Under the pieces are notes generated by a model. It saw only the letters and a program-made list of their open reading frames with translations, was not told where the DNA came from and ran no database searches. Shown piece after piece: positions 43,819 to 52,924 of a DNA stretch of 64,000 nucleotides. Within the stretch, counting starts at the first letter, position 1. Each line of letters begins with the position of its first letter. Position numbers and translations under genes: made by a program. The DNA lies in assembly GCA_965217685.1 (NCBI GenBank), contig CBDCIZ010000003.1:1612001-1676000 (forward strand), given 5' to 3'. Origin of the DNA: Aurantimonas sp965217685 (GTDB lineage: Bacteria; Pseudomonadota; Alphaproteobacteria; Rhizobiales; Rhizobiaceae).

Positions 43819-46686
43819 ATGACCAAAAGCGCAGCGGCCGCACAGATCAAATCGACGATCGCGCCTGACGATTCGACGGCGACCATGACGCTCGACGGGA
43901 TCATCGACGTTGTGCAGTTGCGCTCGAGCCTTGCCGAAATCGCCCGGCAGGATCCGGCGGGCGGCGAATCGAGCAAGGCGCGTGCGCAGGTGCTGGCACT
44001 GGCGCGACAGGTCGTGACCGACGGACGCGAGGCCTGCGAGCGCAAACTCTTCGAGGATGGCGGCGGCATCAAATGCGCCCGGCGGCTCGCGGCGCTACAG
44101 GATGCGCTGATCGCCGCGCTGCATGACTTTGCCCTGCGACACGTATTTTCCGCCGCCAATCTGTCGGCGGGCGAGCGCATGGCGATCGTCGCCGTCGGCG
44201 GCTATGGGCGAGGCACGCTGGCGCCTGGCTCCGACATCGATCTGTTGTTCCTTTTGCCCTACAAGCAAACGGCGCTCGGCGAGCAGGTCGTCGAATATCT
44301 GCTGTATCTGCTGTGGGATCTCGGCTTCAAGGTCGGTCACGCCTCGCGCAATGTCGAGGAATGCATCAAGCAGGCCCGCGCCGACTTTACCATCCGCACC
44401 TCGATTCTGGAGCGCTGGCTGATCGCCGGCGACATTTCCCTGTTCGAGGAACTCGGACGGCGCTTCGACAGCGAGATCGTCGCCGGCACGAGCGAGGAAT
44501 TCATCGCCGCCAAGCTTGCCGAAGGGCACACCCGCCACACCAAGACCGGCGACACACGCTACCTCGTCGAGCCGAACGTCAAAGAGGGCAAGGGCGGCCT
44601 TCGCGATCTCAACACGCTTTTCTGGATCGCCAAGTACCATTACCGGGTCAACACCACCGAAGCGCTGGTCGATGCCGGTGTCTTTTCCAGACGCGAGGCC
44701 AAGGTTTTCACCAAGGCCGAGGATTTCCTCTGGGCGGTGCGCTGTCATATGCATTTTGCCACCGGCAAGGCCGAGGAGCGTCTGTCCTTCGATATCCAGC
44801 CGGAGATCGCCAAGCGGCTCGGTTACAACGCTCATCCGGGCCTGCGCGACGTCGAGCGCTTCATGAAACACTACTTCCTGATCGCCAAGGATGTCGGCGA
44901 TCTGACGCGCATCTTCTGTTCGGTGCTCGAAGAAGAGCATGCCAAGCCGGCGCCGGGCCTTCGCGGTTTCGTCGCTTCCCTGCGCAGCCGCGCCAAGAAA
45001 ATCCCCGGCACGCTCGATTTCCACATCGACAACAACCGTATCAACGTGTCCGGCAGCCACGTCTTTCGCGACGATCCCGTCAATCTGATTCGTATCTTCC
45101 GTCTCGCGGCGCTGCACAAACTGGAATACCATCCGGACGCCTTGAAGCTGATCCGTCGTTCGCTGGGGCTCGTCGACGCGAGCTTGCGGGAAAACCCCGA
45201 GGCCAACAGCCTGTTCCTCGATGTCCTGACCGAAAGCATCGATCCCGAACTGCATCTGCGGCGGATGAACGAAGCTGGTATCCTCGGCCGATTCATCCCG
45301 GAATTCGGCAAGATCGTCGCGATGATGCAGTTCAACATGTATCATCACTATACTGTCGACGAGCATCTGCTGCGCACGATCTCGACCTTGTCGAAGCTGG
45401 AAAGCGGCGAGATTGCCGACGAGCTGCCGATGACGACGGAGTTCGTGAAGGAATTCAAGGATCGCAAGGTGCTCTATGTCGCCTGCCTCTTCCACGATAT
45501 CGCCAAGGGCCGGCCGGAGGACCATTCGACCGCCGGCGCTCGAATTGCACTCGCGCTCTGTCCGCGGCTCGGTCTCGACGACCGCGAGACCGAACTCGTC
45601 TCATGGCTGATCCAGGACCATCTCGTCATGTCGATGACCGCCCAGCAGCGCGATCTCACCGACCGCAAGACCATCCTCGATTTCGCCGAGCGGGTGCGCA
45701 CCCTCGAACGCCTGAAGCTCCTGACGATCCTCACCGTTTGCGACATCCGCGCCGTCGGCCCCGGCGTGTGGAACGGCTGGAAAGGCCAGCTCCTGCGCAC
45801 GCTCTATCTGGAGACCGAGCCGACGCTGACCGGCGGCTTCACACAGACGACGCGCAAGGAGCGCATCGGCAGGGCCCGCGAGCGCCTCGCCGATTGCCTC
45901 ACCGCATGGCCGAGCGCCGAGCGCGACGCCTATCTCGACCTGCATTATCCGAACTATTTCCTCACCGTTCCGCTGGAGGACCAGCAGCGCCACGCCGAGT
46001 TCGTGCGCAACGCCGACACCGGCGCGGCCCTGTCGACGGCCGTGCGCACCGACGCCTTCAGGGCGGTGACGGAGATGATGGTGCTGGCGCCCGACCATCC
46101 GCGCCTTCTCTCGCTGCTCGCCGGCGCCTGCGCCGGCACCGGCGCCAATATCGCCGACGCGCAGATTTTCACCATGTCCGACGGCCGCGCCCTCGACGTC
46201 ATGCTGGTCAACCGCGCGTTCCGGGAGGATTTCGACGAGCTGCGCCGCGGTGAGCGCATCTGCGGGAACATCGGAAAGCTGCTGCAGGGACAGGAGGCGC
46301 CGGCCAATCTCATCTCCCGGCGCAAGACGCCGCGGGCGACCAAGCTCTTCGACGTCAAGCCGCGCATCAGCGTCGACAACAATCTGTCGAACCAGCTTAC
46401 CGTCGTCGAGGTCGAGGGGCTGGACCGGCCGGGACTCCTGTCGGATCTGACCGGGGCCCTTTCCGACCTCAATCTCGACATCCGCTCGGCCCACATCGCC
46501 ACCTACGGCGAAAAGATCGTCGACGTTTTCTACGTCACCGATCTGATCGGCACCAAGATCACCAGCGAGTCGCGCATGGAACGGATCGAGATGCGTCTGA
46601 CCGGCGTCTTCGAGGAACCGGAGGGCGAGGTGTCCTCGCACGTTTCCATGTCGTCACCCAAAGCCTTCGGCATCCCCCATAAATGA
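43819..46686 (+). CDS. glnD: Bifunctional [protein-PII] uridylyltransferase/uridylyl-removing enzyme GlnD
   Basis: 955 residues. Nucleotidyltransferase domain with GGYGRGTLAPGSDIDLLFLL (residues about 127-146); HD hydrolase domain with ACLFHDIAKGRPEDHS near 555-570; two C-terminal ACT domains, the first near 755-835 (LLAGACAGTGANIADAQIFT) and the second near 860-935 (DRPGLLSDLTGALSDLNLDI). It senses glutamine and uridylylates or deuridylylates PII proteins, setting nitrogen metabolism. Its stop overlaps the murJ start (ATGA). With ptsN and rpoN also in the window, three nitrogen regulators lie within about 20 kb. Confidence 0.97.
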   Translation: MTKSAAAAQIKSTIAPDDSTATMTLDGIIDVVQLRSSLAEIARQDPAGGESSKARAQVLALARQVVTDGREACERKLFEDGGGIKCARRLAALQDALIAALHDFALRHVFSAANLSAGERMAIVAVGGYGRGTLAPGSDIDLLFLLPYKQTALGEQVVEYLLYLLWDLGFKVGHASRNVEECIKQARADFTIRTSILERWLIAGDISLFEELGRRFDSEIVAGTSEEFIAAKLAEGHTRHTKTGDTRYLVEPNVKEGKGGLRDLNTLFWIAKYHYRVNTTEALVDAGVFSRREAKVFTKAEDFLWAVRCHMHFATGKAEERLSFDIQPEIAKRLGYNAHPGLRDVERFMKHYFLIAKDVGDLTRIFCSVLEEEHAKPAPGLRGFVASLRSRAKKIPGTLDFHIDNNRINVSGSHVFRDDPVNLIRIFRLAALHKLEYHPDALKLIRRSLGLVDASLRENPEANSLFLDVLTESIDPELHLRRMNEAGILGRFIPEFGKIVAMMQFNMYHHYTVDEHLLRTISTLSKLESGEIADELPMTTEFVKEFKDRKVLYVACLFHDIAKGRPEDHSTAGARIALALCPRLGLDDRETELVSWLIQDHLVMSMTAQQRDLTDRKTILDFAERVRTLERLKLLTILTVCDIRAVGPGVWNGWKGQLLRTLYLETEPTLTGGFTQTTRKERIGRARERLADCLTAWPSAERDAYLDLHYPNYFLTVPLEDQQRHAEFVRNADTGAALSTAVRTDAFRAVTEMMVLAPDHPRLLSLLAGACAGTGANIADAQIFTMSDGRALDVMLVNRAFREDFDELRRGERICGNIGKLLQGQEAPANLISRRKTPRATKLFDVKPRISVDNNLSNQLTVVEVEGLDRPGLLSDLTGALSDLNLDIRSAHIATYGEKIVDVFYVTDLIGTKITSESRMERIEMRLTGVFEEPEGEVSSHVSMSSPKAFGIPHK

Positions 46687-48293
46687 GCCTTCTTTCGAAG
46701 TTCGCGACCGTCGGCGGCGCAACGCTCTTCAGCCGCATCTTCGGCTTCGGCCGCGAGATGATGATGGCCTCCGCCCTGGGTATCGGCCCTGTGGCGGACG
46801 CGTTCAACCTGGCCTTCCGCTTTCCCAACCTGTTCCGCCGCCTGTTCGCCGAAGGCGCTTTCAACGCCGCTTTCATCCCGCTCTTCGCCCGCTCGCTGGA
46901 AGAGGAGGGTGAAGAGGGCGCGCGGCGCTTCGCCAGCGAGATCTTCTCGACGCTGTTCACTATCCTCACCGTTGTGACGATCCTGGCGATGATCTTCATG
47001 CCGTTCCTGGTGAAGACGATCATCGCACCGGGTCTGGCGGTCTGCGTCGACGATCCGTCGGCCGGCGGTAAGATGATTTCGTGCGCCGCGCGCTACGACA
47101 TCACCATCACCTTCTCGCGCATCATGTTTCCTTATCTCGCCTGCATGTCGTTGATGGCGATGGTGTGCGGCATCCTCAACGCCTTCCGCCGTTTCTTTGC
47201 CGCTGCCGCTGCCCCGACGCTGCTCAATTTTATCCTGATCGGGGCACTTGCCTGGTGTCTGTGGACCGGCGCCGACAAGCAGACGATCGGCTTCTTCATG
47301 AGCTGGGGCGTGCTGATCGCAGGCGTCGCGCAACTGGCCATCGTGACGTTTGCCATGCGCTATGCCGGCTTCGGCGTCTCGCTCAAACGACCGCGCTGGA
47401 CCAAGGGGCTGAAGCGCCTCCTGGTGCTGGCCGGTCCGGCGGCGCTGATCGGCGGCATCACCCAGATCAACCTCTTCGTCGGCCAGGCCATCGCCTCCTT
47501 CAAGCCGGGGGCGGTATCGATCCTGCAATATGCCGACAGGCCCTACCAGTTGCCTTTGGGGATGGTCGGCGTCGCCATCGGCGTCGTGCTCCTGCCGGAG
47601 CTCGCCCGCGCCCTGAAGGCCGGCCGCCTGAAGGAGGCCCAGCACACCCAGAACCGGTCGCTGGAATTCGCGCTGTTCCTGACGCTGCCAGCCGCCGTCG
47701 CGCTGTTCATCATCCCCGAGCCGATCATCCGGGTGATCTACGAGCGCGGCGCCTTCGACCCGTCGGTGACCCCGGCCGTCGCCGCCGTCCTAGGTCTTTA
47801 CGCTCTCGGCCTGCCGGCCTTCGTGATGATCAAGGTGTTCGCGCCTGGATTTTTTGCCCGAGAGGACACGAAGACGCCGATGGTCGCGACGTTGATTTCG
47901 GCCGGCGGCAACATCGTCCTGTCGCTGATTCTCTTCTATCTCATCGCCGAGCGCGGCATCGCGCTGGCGACGACGCTTGCCGGCTGGCTGAACGCTGGGC
48001 TCCTGTTCCGCGGTCTTTATCGCAAGGGTCTGTGGGAGGTCGACCGCGAACTCGTCAGGCGTTCTATCCTCATCATCGTCTCGTCGCTTGTGATGGGTGG
48101 CCTCCTGGTCTTCGAGATGGCCTGGTTGTCGGCCTGGCTGCAGCCGAAGACCCCGTTGACGACGCAGATCATGGCCATCCTCATCCTCGTCGTCTCGGCG
48201 ATGACCGTCTATTTCGCCCTGGCGCTGGCAACGGGGGCGGCCGATCGCCGGCTTTTCCTGGCGGCGTTGAAGCGCAAGCGGGCGAAGGCGTGA
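46683..48293 (+). CDS. murJ: Lipid II flippase MurJ (MviN)
   Basis: 536 residues with about fourteen membrane segments. The N-terminal signature SLLSKFATVGGATLFSRIFG, then REMMMASALGIGPVADAFNL and FRFPNLFRRLFAEGAFNAAF, is the MurJ family hallmark with the essential arginines and the DAF triad. It moves lipid II across the inner membrane for peptidoglycan synthesis. Translationally coupled to glnD by ATGA. The segment VCVDDPSAGGKMISCAARYD is a periplasmic insertion typical of this order. Confidence 0.96.
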   Translation: MSLLSKFATVGGATLFSRIFGFGREMMMASALGIGPVADAFNLAFRFPNLFRRLFAEGAFNAAFIPLFARSLEEEGEEGARRFASEIFSTLFTILTVVTILAMIFMPFLVKTIIAPGLAVCVDDPSAGGKMISCAARYDITITFSRIMFPYLACMSLMAMVCGILNAFRRFFAAAAAPTLLNFILIGALAWCLWTGADKQTIGFFMSWGVLIAGVAQLAIVTFAMRYAGFGVSLKRPRWTKGLKRLLVLAGPAALIGGITQINLFVGQAIASFKPGAVSILQYADRPYQLPLGMVGVAIGVVLLPELARALKAGRLKEAQHTQNRSLEFALFLTLPAAVALFIIPEPIIRVIYERGAFDPSVTPAVAAVLGLYALGLPAFVMIKVFAPGFFAREDTKTPMVATLISAGGNIVLSLILFYLIAERGIALATTLAGWLNAGLLFRGLYRKGLWEVDRELVRRSILIIVSSLVMGGLLVFEMAWLSAWLQPKTPLTTQIMAILILVVSAMTVYFALALATGAADRRLFLAALKRKRAKA

Positions 48294-48324
48294 CGGATTT
48301 CGGGTGGTCGAAATCCAGCGACCG

Positions 48325-48381
48325 CTAGAGGTGCTTGTTGGCATCCTGGCGCTGATGCGGCAGGCGAAAGGATGAAACCCG
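48325..48381 (-). pseudogene. Remnant of a parE-type toxin gene (C-terminal tail only)
   Basis: Immediately after the parD stop and in the same frame, 18 codons read RVSSFRLPHQRQDANKHL and then TAG at 48325-48327. HQRxDxxxHL followed by stop is the usual end of ParE toxins (RILHQRMDxxRHL). The rest of parE, about 75 codons, is missing, so a deletion joined the end of parD to the end of parE. Confidence 0.6.
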
Positions 48382-48630
48382 TCACTTCGCCTCCGGTTTC
48401 GATCGCTTCCTTTCGATGAAGGCGTCGAAATCGAATGCTGTTGGCTCGCCCGATTCTTCGCCTTCGATCAGCGCTGCCTGAAGAGCCTGGACCTTTGCCT
48501 CGTGTTCCTCAAGAAGCCGAAGACCCGCCCGCATCACGTCGCTGGCGGACCCGTATCGGCCGTCGCGAACCTGCCCGTCGATGAAATTGGTGAAGTGATC
48601 CCCGAGCGAAACGGAAGTGTTGCGGGCCAT
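48382..48630 (-). CDS. parD: ParD-family antitoxin without its toxin
   Basis: 82 residues: ARNTSVSLGDHFTNFIDGQV and GRYGSASDVMRAGLRLLEEH form the ribbon-helix-helix DNA-binding domain of ParD/CopG type; the C-terminal half (FDFDAFIERKRSK) is the toxin-binding tail. Normally a parE gene overlaps or follows it. Here only a parE stub follows, so the protein is an orphan that may still repress its own A+T-rich promoter or block toxins from other loci. ATG 48630 was preferred over TTG 48636. It is inserted between murJ and trpS, which are adjacent in related genomes as I remember them. Confidence 0.88.
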   Translation of the reverse strand: MARNTSVSLGDHFTNFIDGQVRDGRYGSASDVMRAGLRLLEEHEAKVQALQAALIEGEESGEPTAFDFDAFIERKRSKPEAK

Positions 48631-48654
48631 GGTCAAAACCTTCGCTTATGAAGC

Positions 48655-48677
48655 TGTATCAAATTTTGGTATATCAT
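48655..48677 (-). promoter_or_regulatory. A+T-rich near-palindrome upstream of parD
   Basis: GTATCAAATTTTGGTATATC lies about 25 bp upstream of parD and contains the core CAAATTTTG, an imperfect dyad. Toxin-antitoxin promoters are typically overlapped by such antitoxin operators. Confidence 0.35.
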
Positions 48678-48791
48678 GTGCCGGCCGTCAAGCGGTCTCC
48701 GCCTTCGGCCTCAGCTTGATCGCCGCGCCGCGCTCGGCCATAACCTGCCGCAATCCTTGAACGAATGCCGCATCCGGAGCGCGCCGACACC

Positions 48792-49874
48792 ATGAGCGAA
48801 ACGACCCCGCCCGCCCTGCCGAACCGCGTGCTCTCCGGCGTCCAGCCGACCGGCAATCTGCATCTCGGCAATTATCTCGGCGCGATCCGCAAGTTCGTGG
48901 CGCTGCAGGAGAGCCATGCCTGCCTGTTCTGCGTCGTCGACCTGCACGCGATCACCGCGCAGCTCGTCCAGAACGATCTGAAAAGCCAGACCCGCTCGAT
49001 CACCGCCGCGTTCCTCGCCGCCGGCATCGACCCGAAGGCGCACATCGTCTTCAACCAGAGCCGCGTGCCCGGCCACGCCGAACTCGCCTGGATCTTCAAC
49101 TGCGTCGCCCGCATCGGCTGGATGAACCGGATGACCCAGTTCAAGGACAAGGCCGGCAAGGACCGCGAGAACGCTTCGCTGGGTCTGCTCGCCTATCCGA
49201 GCCTGATGGCTGCCGACATCCTGGTCTATCGCGCCACCCACGTGCCGGTCGGCGACGACCAGAAGCAGCATCTCGAACTGACCCGCGACATCGCGGCCAA
49301 GTTCAACAACGACTTTGCCGAGCGGATCGCGGCGGCAGGTCTCGCTATTCCCGTCGATATGGGCGAGACCACGGTCGAGGGCTATTTCCCGATGACCGAG
49401 CCGCTCATCGAGGGTCCCGCAACACGCGTCATGAGTCTGAAGGACGGATCGAAGAAGATGTCGAAATCCGATCCGTCGGACCTGTCGCGCATCAATCTCA
49501 CCGACGACGCCGACGCCATCGCCAAGAAGTTTCGGAAGGCCAAGACCGATCCCGACGCGCTCCCCTCGGAGGAAACGGGTCTGGCCGGCCGCGCCGAGGC
49601 GAGCAACCTCGTCGGCATCTATGCCGGCCTCGCCGGGCGCTCCAAGGCCGACGTTCTGACCGAGTTCGGCGGCCGTCAGTTCTCGCAGTTCAAGCCGGCG
49701 CTGGTGGAACTCGCCGTCGAAAAGCTCAGCCCCGTGGGCGACGAGATGCGCAAGCTCCTGGCCTCGCCAGACCACATCGACGCGGTGCTGAAGGACGGCG
49801 GGGAGCGAGCGAACGCGATCGCCGAGGCCACCATGCGGGACGTCAAGGACATCGTCGGGTTCCTGCGGGACTGA
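48792..49874 (+). CDS. trpS: Tryptophanyl-tRNA synthetase
   Basis: 360 residues, class I synthetase. PTGNLHLGNYLGAIRKFVAL contains the HIGH-type motif (HLGN) and KDGSKKMSKSDPSDLSRINL the KMSKS loop. GDDQKQHLELTRDIAAKFN supplies the Trp-AMP site. The usual length is 330-355. ATG 48792 gives MSETTPPALPNRVLSGVQPT; the earlier ATG 48765 is possible but adds unconserved residues. The glnD-murJ-trpS order is conserved, with parD here intervening on the other strand. Confidence 0.96.
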   Translation: MSETTPPALPNRVLSGVQPTGNLHLGNYLGAIRKFVALQESHACLFCVVDLHAITAQLVQNDLKSQTRSITAAFLAAGIDPKAHIVFNQSRVPGHAELAWIFNCVARIGWMNRMTQFKDKAGKDRENASLGLLAYPSLMAADILVYRATHVPVGDDQKQHLELTRDIAAKFNNDFAERIAAAGLAIPVDMGETTVEGYFPMTEPLIEGPATRVMSLKDGSKKMSKSDPSDLSRINLTDDADAIAKKFRKAKTDPDALPSEETGLAGRAEASNLVGIYAGLAGRSKADVLTEFGGRQFSQFKPALVELAVEKLSPVGDEMRKLLASPDHIDAVLKDGGERANAIAEATMRDVKDIVGFLRD

Positions 49875-49890
49875 GCTTGGAGCCTGAACG

Positions 49891-49919
49891 GAAAGTCCAA
49901 GCCGACCCGTGGGACTTTT
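49891..49919 (+). terminator. Possible terminator of trpS
   Basis: GAAAGTCC pairs with GGACTTT around a 13-base loop, and the right arm ends in four T. The hairpin starts 16 bp after the stop. Moderate strength. Confidence 0.45.
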
Positions 49920-50090
49920 CGATCAGGCGCTTGAGACCCGATTCGCATCCGGCGCCGATCGGACTTGGGTCGGCTCTTTGACCCGCCGCGTGCTCTTGAA
50001 ACTCGGAAAGAGGTGGCCCTTACAATCTGTCGCCGCACGCCCGGTACCCGCCATCTTGCCGGAACGCCCTCCGACTGCCATCTTGCCGCC

Positions 50091-50582
50091 ATGGTTTCAC
50101 GACGCATGGGCCGCGACGCGGGCGGCAAACGCAAATTCCTCGCGATCATCGACGACACGCCCGAATGCGGGCGGGCGGCGACCTATGCCGCCTATCGCGC
50201 CAAGGCGAGCGGCGGGGCAGCGGTGCTGCTCTACGTGATCGCGCCGGGCGACTTCCAGCATTGGCTCGGCGTCGAGAAGATCATGCGCGCCGAGGCGGCC
50301 GAGGAGGCCGGCAGCCGGCTCGACAAGGTCGCTGACGGCCTGCGCGAGCGGGTCGGCATCGAGCCCGAGACGGTGGTCCGGGAGGGCAAGATCGTCGACG
50401 AGATCAACGCTCTGATCGAGTCCGATCGGGAAATCCAGATCCTGGTGCTCGCCGCCGGCGACGCGACCGAAGGGCCGGGGCCGCTGGTCTCTTCCGTCGC
50501 GGGCAAGGGTGCGGCCTTTCCGCTGCCGGTGACGATCATTCCCGCAACGCTCTCGGATGACGAGATCGCCAGTCTCTGCTAG
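50091..50582 (+). CDS. Universal stress protein (UspA family)
   Basis: 163 residues from ATG 50091. KRKFLAIIDDTPECGRAATY starts the Usp fold with the ATP-site Asp; VLLYVIAPGDFQHW and ILVLAAGDATEGPGPLVSSV are further strands. The G-2x-G-9x-G(S/T) ATP loop is only partly present, so nucleotide binding is uncertain. It occupies the conserved place between trpS and the nifU-like gene in rhizobia. ATG 49965 upstream is in frame, but the extra residues are not conserved. Confidence 0.88.
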   Translation: MVSRRMGRDAGGKRKFLAIIDDTPECGRAATYAAYRAKASGGAAVLLYVIAPGDFQHWLGVEKIMRAEAAEEAGSRLDKVADGLRERVGIEPETVVREGKIVDEINALIESDREIQILVLAAGDATEGPGPLVSSVAGKGAAFPLPVTIIPATLSDDEIASLC

Positions 50583-50800
50583 CGGCCGCTGCGACTCCGG
50601 CCTTTTCGGCGAGCCATTCGCGCGCCGAACCGGCGGTGTCCTTCGGCCTTGATGCTTGCAACGATGCGAACGCACTGTTCGCGCGGCCGCCGCCCCCTGT
50701 TGGCGGCGGATCGAACGGCATACATTGCCGTAAGAGCCGTTTCGCGATATGGTTTAGAACAATTCCAGACAGCGCGGCATCCGCCGCAAGGAAGGCCCCC

Positions 50801-51376
50801 ATGTTCATCCAGACCGAAGTCACGCCGAACCCCGCGACGCTGAAGTTCCTGCCCGGCCGCGTCGTCGTCGAGACGGGCACAGAAGAGTTCCGTTCGGACG
50901 AGGACGCCGCGGAGCGTTCGCCGCTGGCCGCCCGACTGATGGCCATCGACGGCGTCACCGGCGTCTTCTTCGGCTATGATTTCGTCACCGTCACCAAGGA
51001 CGGCCCGGACTGGCAGCACCTGAAGCCGGCGATCCTCGCCGGATTGATGGAGCATTTCATGGGCAACCATCCGGTGATGGCGCCGAGCGGCGCCCTCGGT
51101 GGCCTGCCGGACGGCGACGAATTCTTCGCCGAGGGCGACGAGGGCACCGTGGCGACCATCAAGGAGCTGCTTGAGACCCGGGTACGCCCGGCCGTCGCCC
51201 AGGATGGCGGCGACATCACCTTCCGCGGTTTTCGCGACGGCACCGTCTATCTCAACATGCGCGGCGCCTGCGCCGGCTGCCCGTCCTCGACCGCGACGCT
51301 GAAGCACGGCATCCAGAACCTGTTGCGCCATTTCGTGCCCGAAGTCGAAGCCGTGGAGGCCGTGGAGGCGGCTTGA
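50801..51376 (+). CDS. NifU-family iron-sulfur scaffold/carrier protein (NfuA type)
   Basis: 191 residues: an N-terminal Nfu domain (MFIQTEVTPNPATLKFLPGR) and a C-terminal NifU domain with the cluster-binding CxxC in MRGACAGCPSSTATLKHGIQ. It carries Fe-S clusters to target enzymes; MiaB, encoded nearby, is a known client of such carriers. AAGGAAGG precedes ATG 50801. Its stop overlaps the next start as TTGA. Confidence 0.94.
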   Translation: MFIQTEVTPNPATLKFLPGRVVVETGTEEFRSDEDAAERSPLAARLMAIDGVTGVFFGYDFVTVTKDGPDWQHLKPAILAGLMEHFMGNHPVMAPSGALGGLPDGDEFFAEGDEGTVATIKELLETRVRPAVAQDGGDITFRGFRDGTVYLNMRGACAGCPSSTATLKHGIQNLLRHFVPEVEAVEAVEAA

Positions 51377-52197
51377 TCGCCCTCGCGGCTCGCGGCCCGC
51401 TTCTCGCCATCGACACGGCCTTCGAGCGCTGTTCGGCCGGTCTGTACGATACGACGACCGACCGTATGCTGGCCTCGGCGGAGCTGGTGATCGGCAAGGG
51501 TCATGCCGAGCAGCTGATGGGTATCGTCGGCGATGTTTTAGCCGAAGCCGGCATGCGCTATGGCGACCTTGCCAAACTGGCCGTCACGGTCGGGCCGGGT
51601 TCGTTCACGGGTCTTCGCGTCGGTGTCTCCGCGGTGCGAGGCCTGGCGCTGGCGCTCGGCATTCCGGCGGTCGGCGTGTCGACGCTGGAGGCCATGGCCG
51701 CGCCGTTCGTCCGCGATCTCGGCAGGGCGGATGCGGTGCTGGCCGTCCTCGACGCCAAACGCGGCGAGGTTTACGCGGCGCTGTACGGGCCCGACGGTAA
51801 GGAGCGTGTCGCGCCGACGGCGATCGCGCCCGAAGACCTCCTGTCATTGCTGGAATGGCCGCGCAACACGTCGCGTGACAGCCGGGAGCGTGACAACCGG
51901 GAGCCTGACAACCCGAAGATAGTGTTCGGCCAGACGGGCCAGCTCGCCCTCGTCGGCTCCGGCGCCCAGCTCGTTCTCGAGCATCTGCTTGCGCAGGCGA
52001 GCCTTGTCGATCGACTGACGATCCTGTCGACCGAGGCGCGGGTCGACATCGCGGCGCTGGCGAAGCTCGCGATAGAGCGTCAGGCCGAGGGCTCGCCGGT
52101 GCCGCTCTACCTGCGCGGTGCCGATGCCAAGCCGGCCGCCCCGGCGGCTGGACTGCGCTTTGCCAGGGCTAGCCTGTCGCAGGCGGTTCGGGTCTAA
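51373..52197 (+). CDS. tsaB: tRNA threonylcarbamoyladenosine biosynthesis protein TsaB
   Basis: 274 residues from TTG 51373, which overlaps the upstream stop. LLAIDTAFERCSAGLYDTTT is the ASKHA N-lobe, HAEQLMGIVGDVLAEAGM and VGPGSFTGLRVGVSAVRGLA are the TsaB signatures. It works with TsaD and TsaE (the latter fused to AmgK near 7 kb) and TsaC to make t6A37. A threefold 15-bp repeat at 51874-51918 adds SRDSRERDNREPDN in a loop where relatives are shorter. Confidence 0.94.
   Translation: MIALAARGPLLAIDTAFERCSAGLYDTTTDRMLASAELVIGKGHAEQLMGIVGDVLAEAGMRYGDLAKLAVTVGPGSFTGLRVGVSAVRGLALALGIPAVGVSTLEAMAAPFVRDLGRADAVLAVLDAKRGEVYAALYGPDGKERVAPTAIAPEDLLSLLEWPRNTSRDSRERDNREPDNPKIVFGQTGQLALVGSGAQLVLEHLLAQASLVDRLTILSTEARVDIAALAKLAIERQAEGSPVPLYLRGADAKPAAPAAGLRFARASLSQAVRV
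51874..51918. repeat. Three tandem 15-bp units inside tsaB
   Basis: CGTGACAGCCGGGAG, CGTGACAACCGGGAG and CCTGACAACCCGAAG follow one another, preserving the frame and inserting a charged loop. Confidence 0.85.
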
Positions 52198-52327
52198 ACT
52201 TCGTTTGCAAGAAAATCCGCCATGGAAGCTGCGCGGCGGCAACGCTATGGTCTATCGGACGGCGCTCGACGTGCCGGCGCCATGACGATTGATGCCCAGG
52301 GGACAGGGGCCTGAAACGGAGCAAGTG

Positions 52328-52852
52328 ATGTACTGGTATCTGCCGTGGGTCTGGACAGTGTCGTTCCTCGACGGCTGGTGGGGAACGCAGGACGTCGTCG
52401 CCGCGCCCCTGAGCGACGCCGATCTCGATGCGGCGGCCGAACTGCACAGCGAAGCCTTCGATCACGCCTGGTCCGGCGACGAACTCGGCGCGCTGTTGGC
52501 GGGAACCGGTGGCATGGGTGTCGTGGCCCGCGTCGTCGGCCAGCCGATGGCCGCGCCTCTCGGCTTCGTCCTCGCCCGCAACATAGGGGGCGAGGCGGAA
52601 ATCCTCACCATCGCCGTCGCCAAGCGGGCTCGCCGCGGCGGCATCGGCCGGCTTTTGATGGACCACCTCCTGCAGCAGCTCTATGCCGAGGGTGCCAAAT
52701 CGCTGTTCCTGGAGGTCGACGAGGAGAACGCCGCCGCTTTGAAGCTCTACAGGCGATTGCGTTTCGAGGAGGTCGGACGCCGCGAGGCCTACTATCGCCA
52801 TCTCGACGGCCGTCGCACCAGTGCGCTGACCCTGAAGCGGACGCTGCGCTGA
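52328..52852 (+). CDS. rimI: Ribosomal-protein-alanine N-acetyltransferase RimI-like
   Basis: 174 residues, GNAT fold. AAELHSEAFDHAWSGDELGA starts the domain, ILTIAVAKRARRGGIGRLLM is the acetyl-CoA binding motif A, and LFLEVDEENAAALKLYRRLR with YYRHLDGRRTSALTLKRTL completes it, as in RimI. The N-terminal MYWYLPWVWTVSFLDGWWGT is unusually aromatic. It acetylates the N-terminus of S18 or other proteins. ATG 52328 has GGAG eight bases upstream. tsaB-rimI adjacency is widespread. Confidence 0.9.
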   Translation: MYWYLPWVWTVSFLDGWWGTQDVVAAPLSDADLDAAAELHSEAFDHAWSGDELGALLAGTGGMGVVARVVGQPMAAPLGFVLARNIGGEAEILTIAVAKRARRGGIGRLLMDHLLQQLYAEGAKSLFLEVDEENAAALKLYRRLRFEEVGRREAYYRHLDGRRTSALTLKRTLR

Positions 52853-52924
52853 CGGCATGACAAGTCTCGATTTTGCGATTCGGTCCGTGCCGCCGGGCCA
52901 ACCCTCCCGACATCGGCGGTGCGG

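Noticed and set aside
47790..48344. 184-codon minus-strand frame starting near the parE stub, as an alternative toxin gene
   Set aside because: It runs antisense to murJ, is in a different frame from the parE tail, and has no toxin motif.
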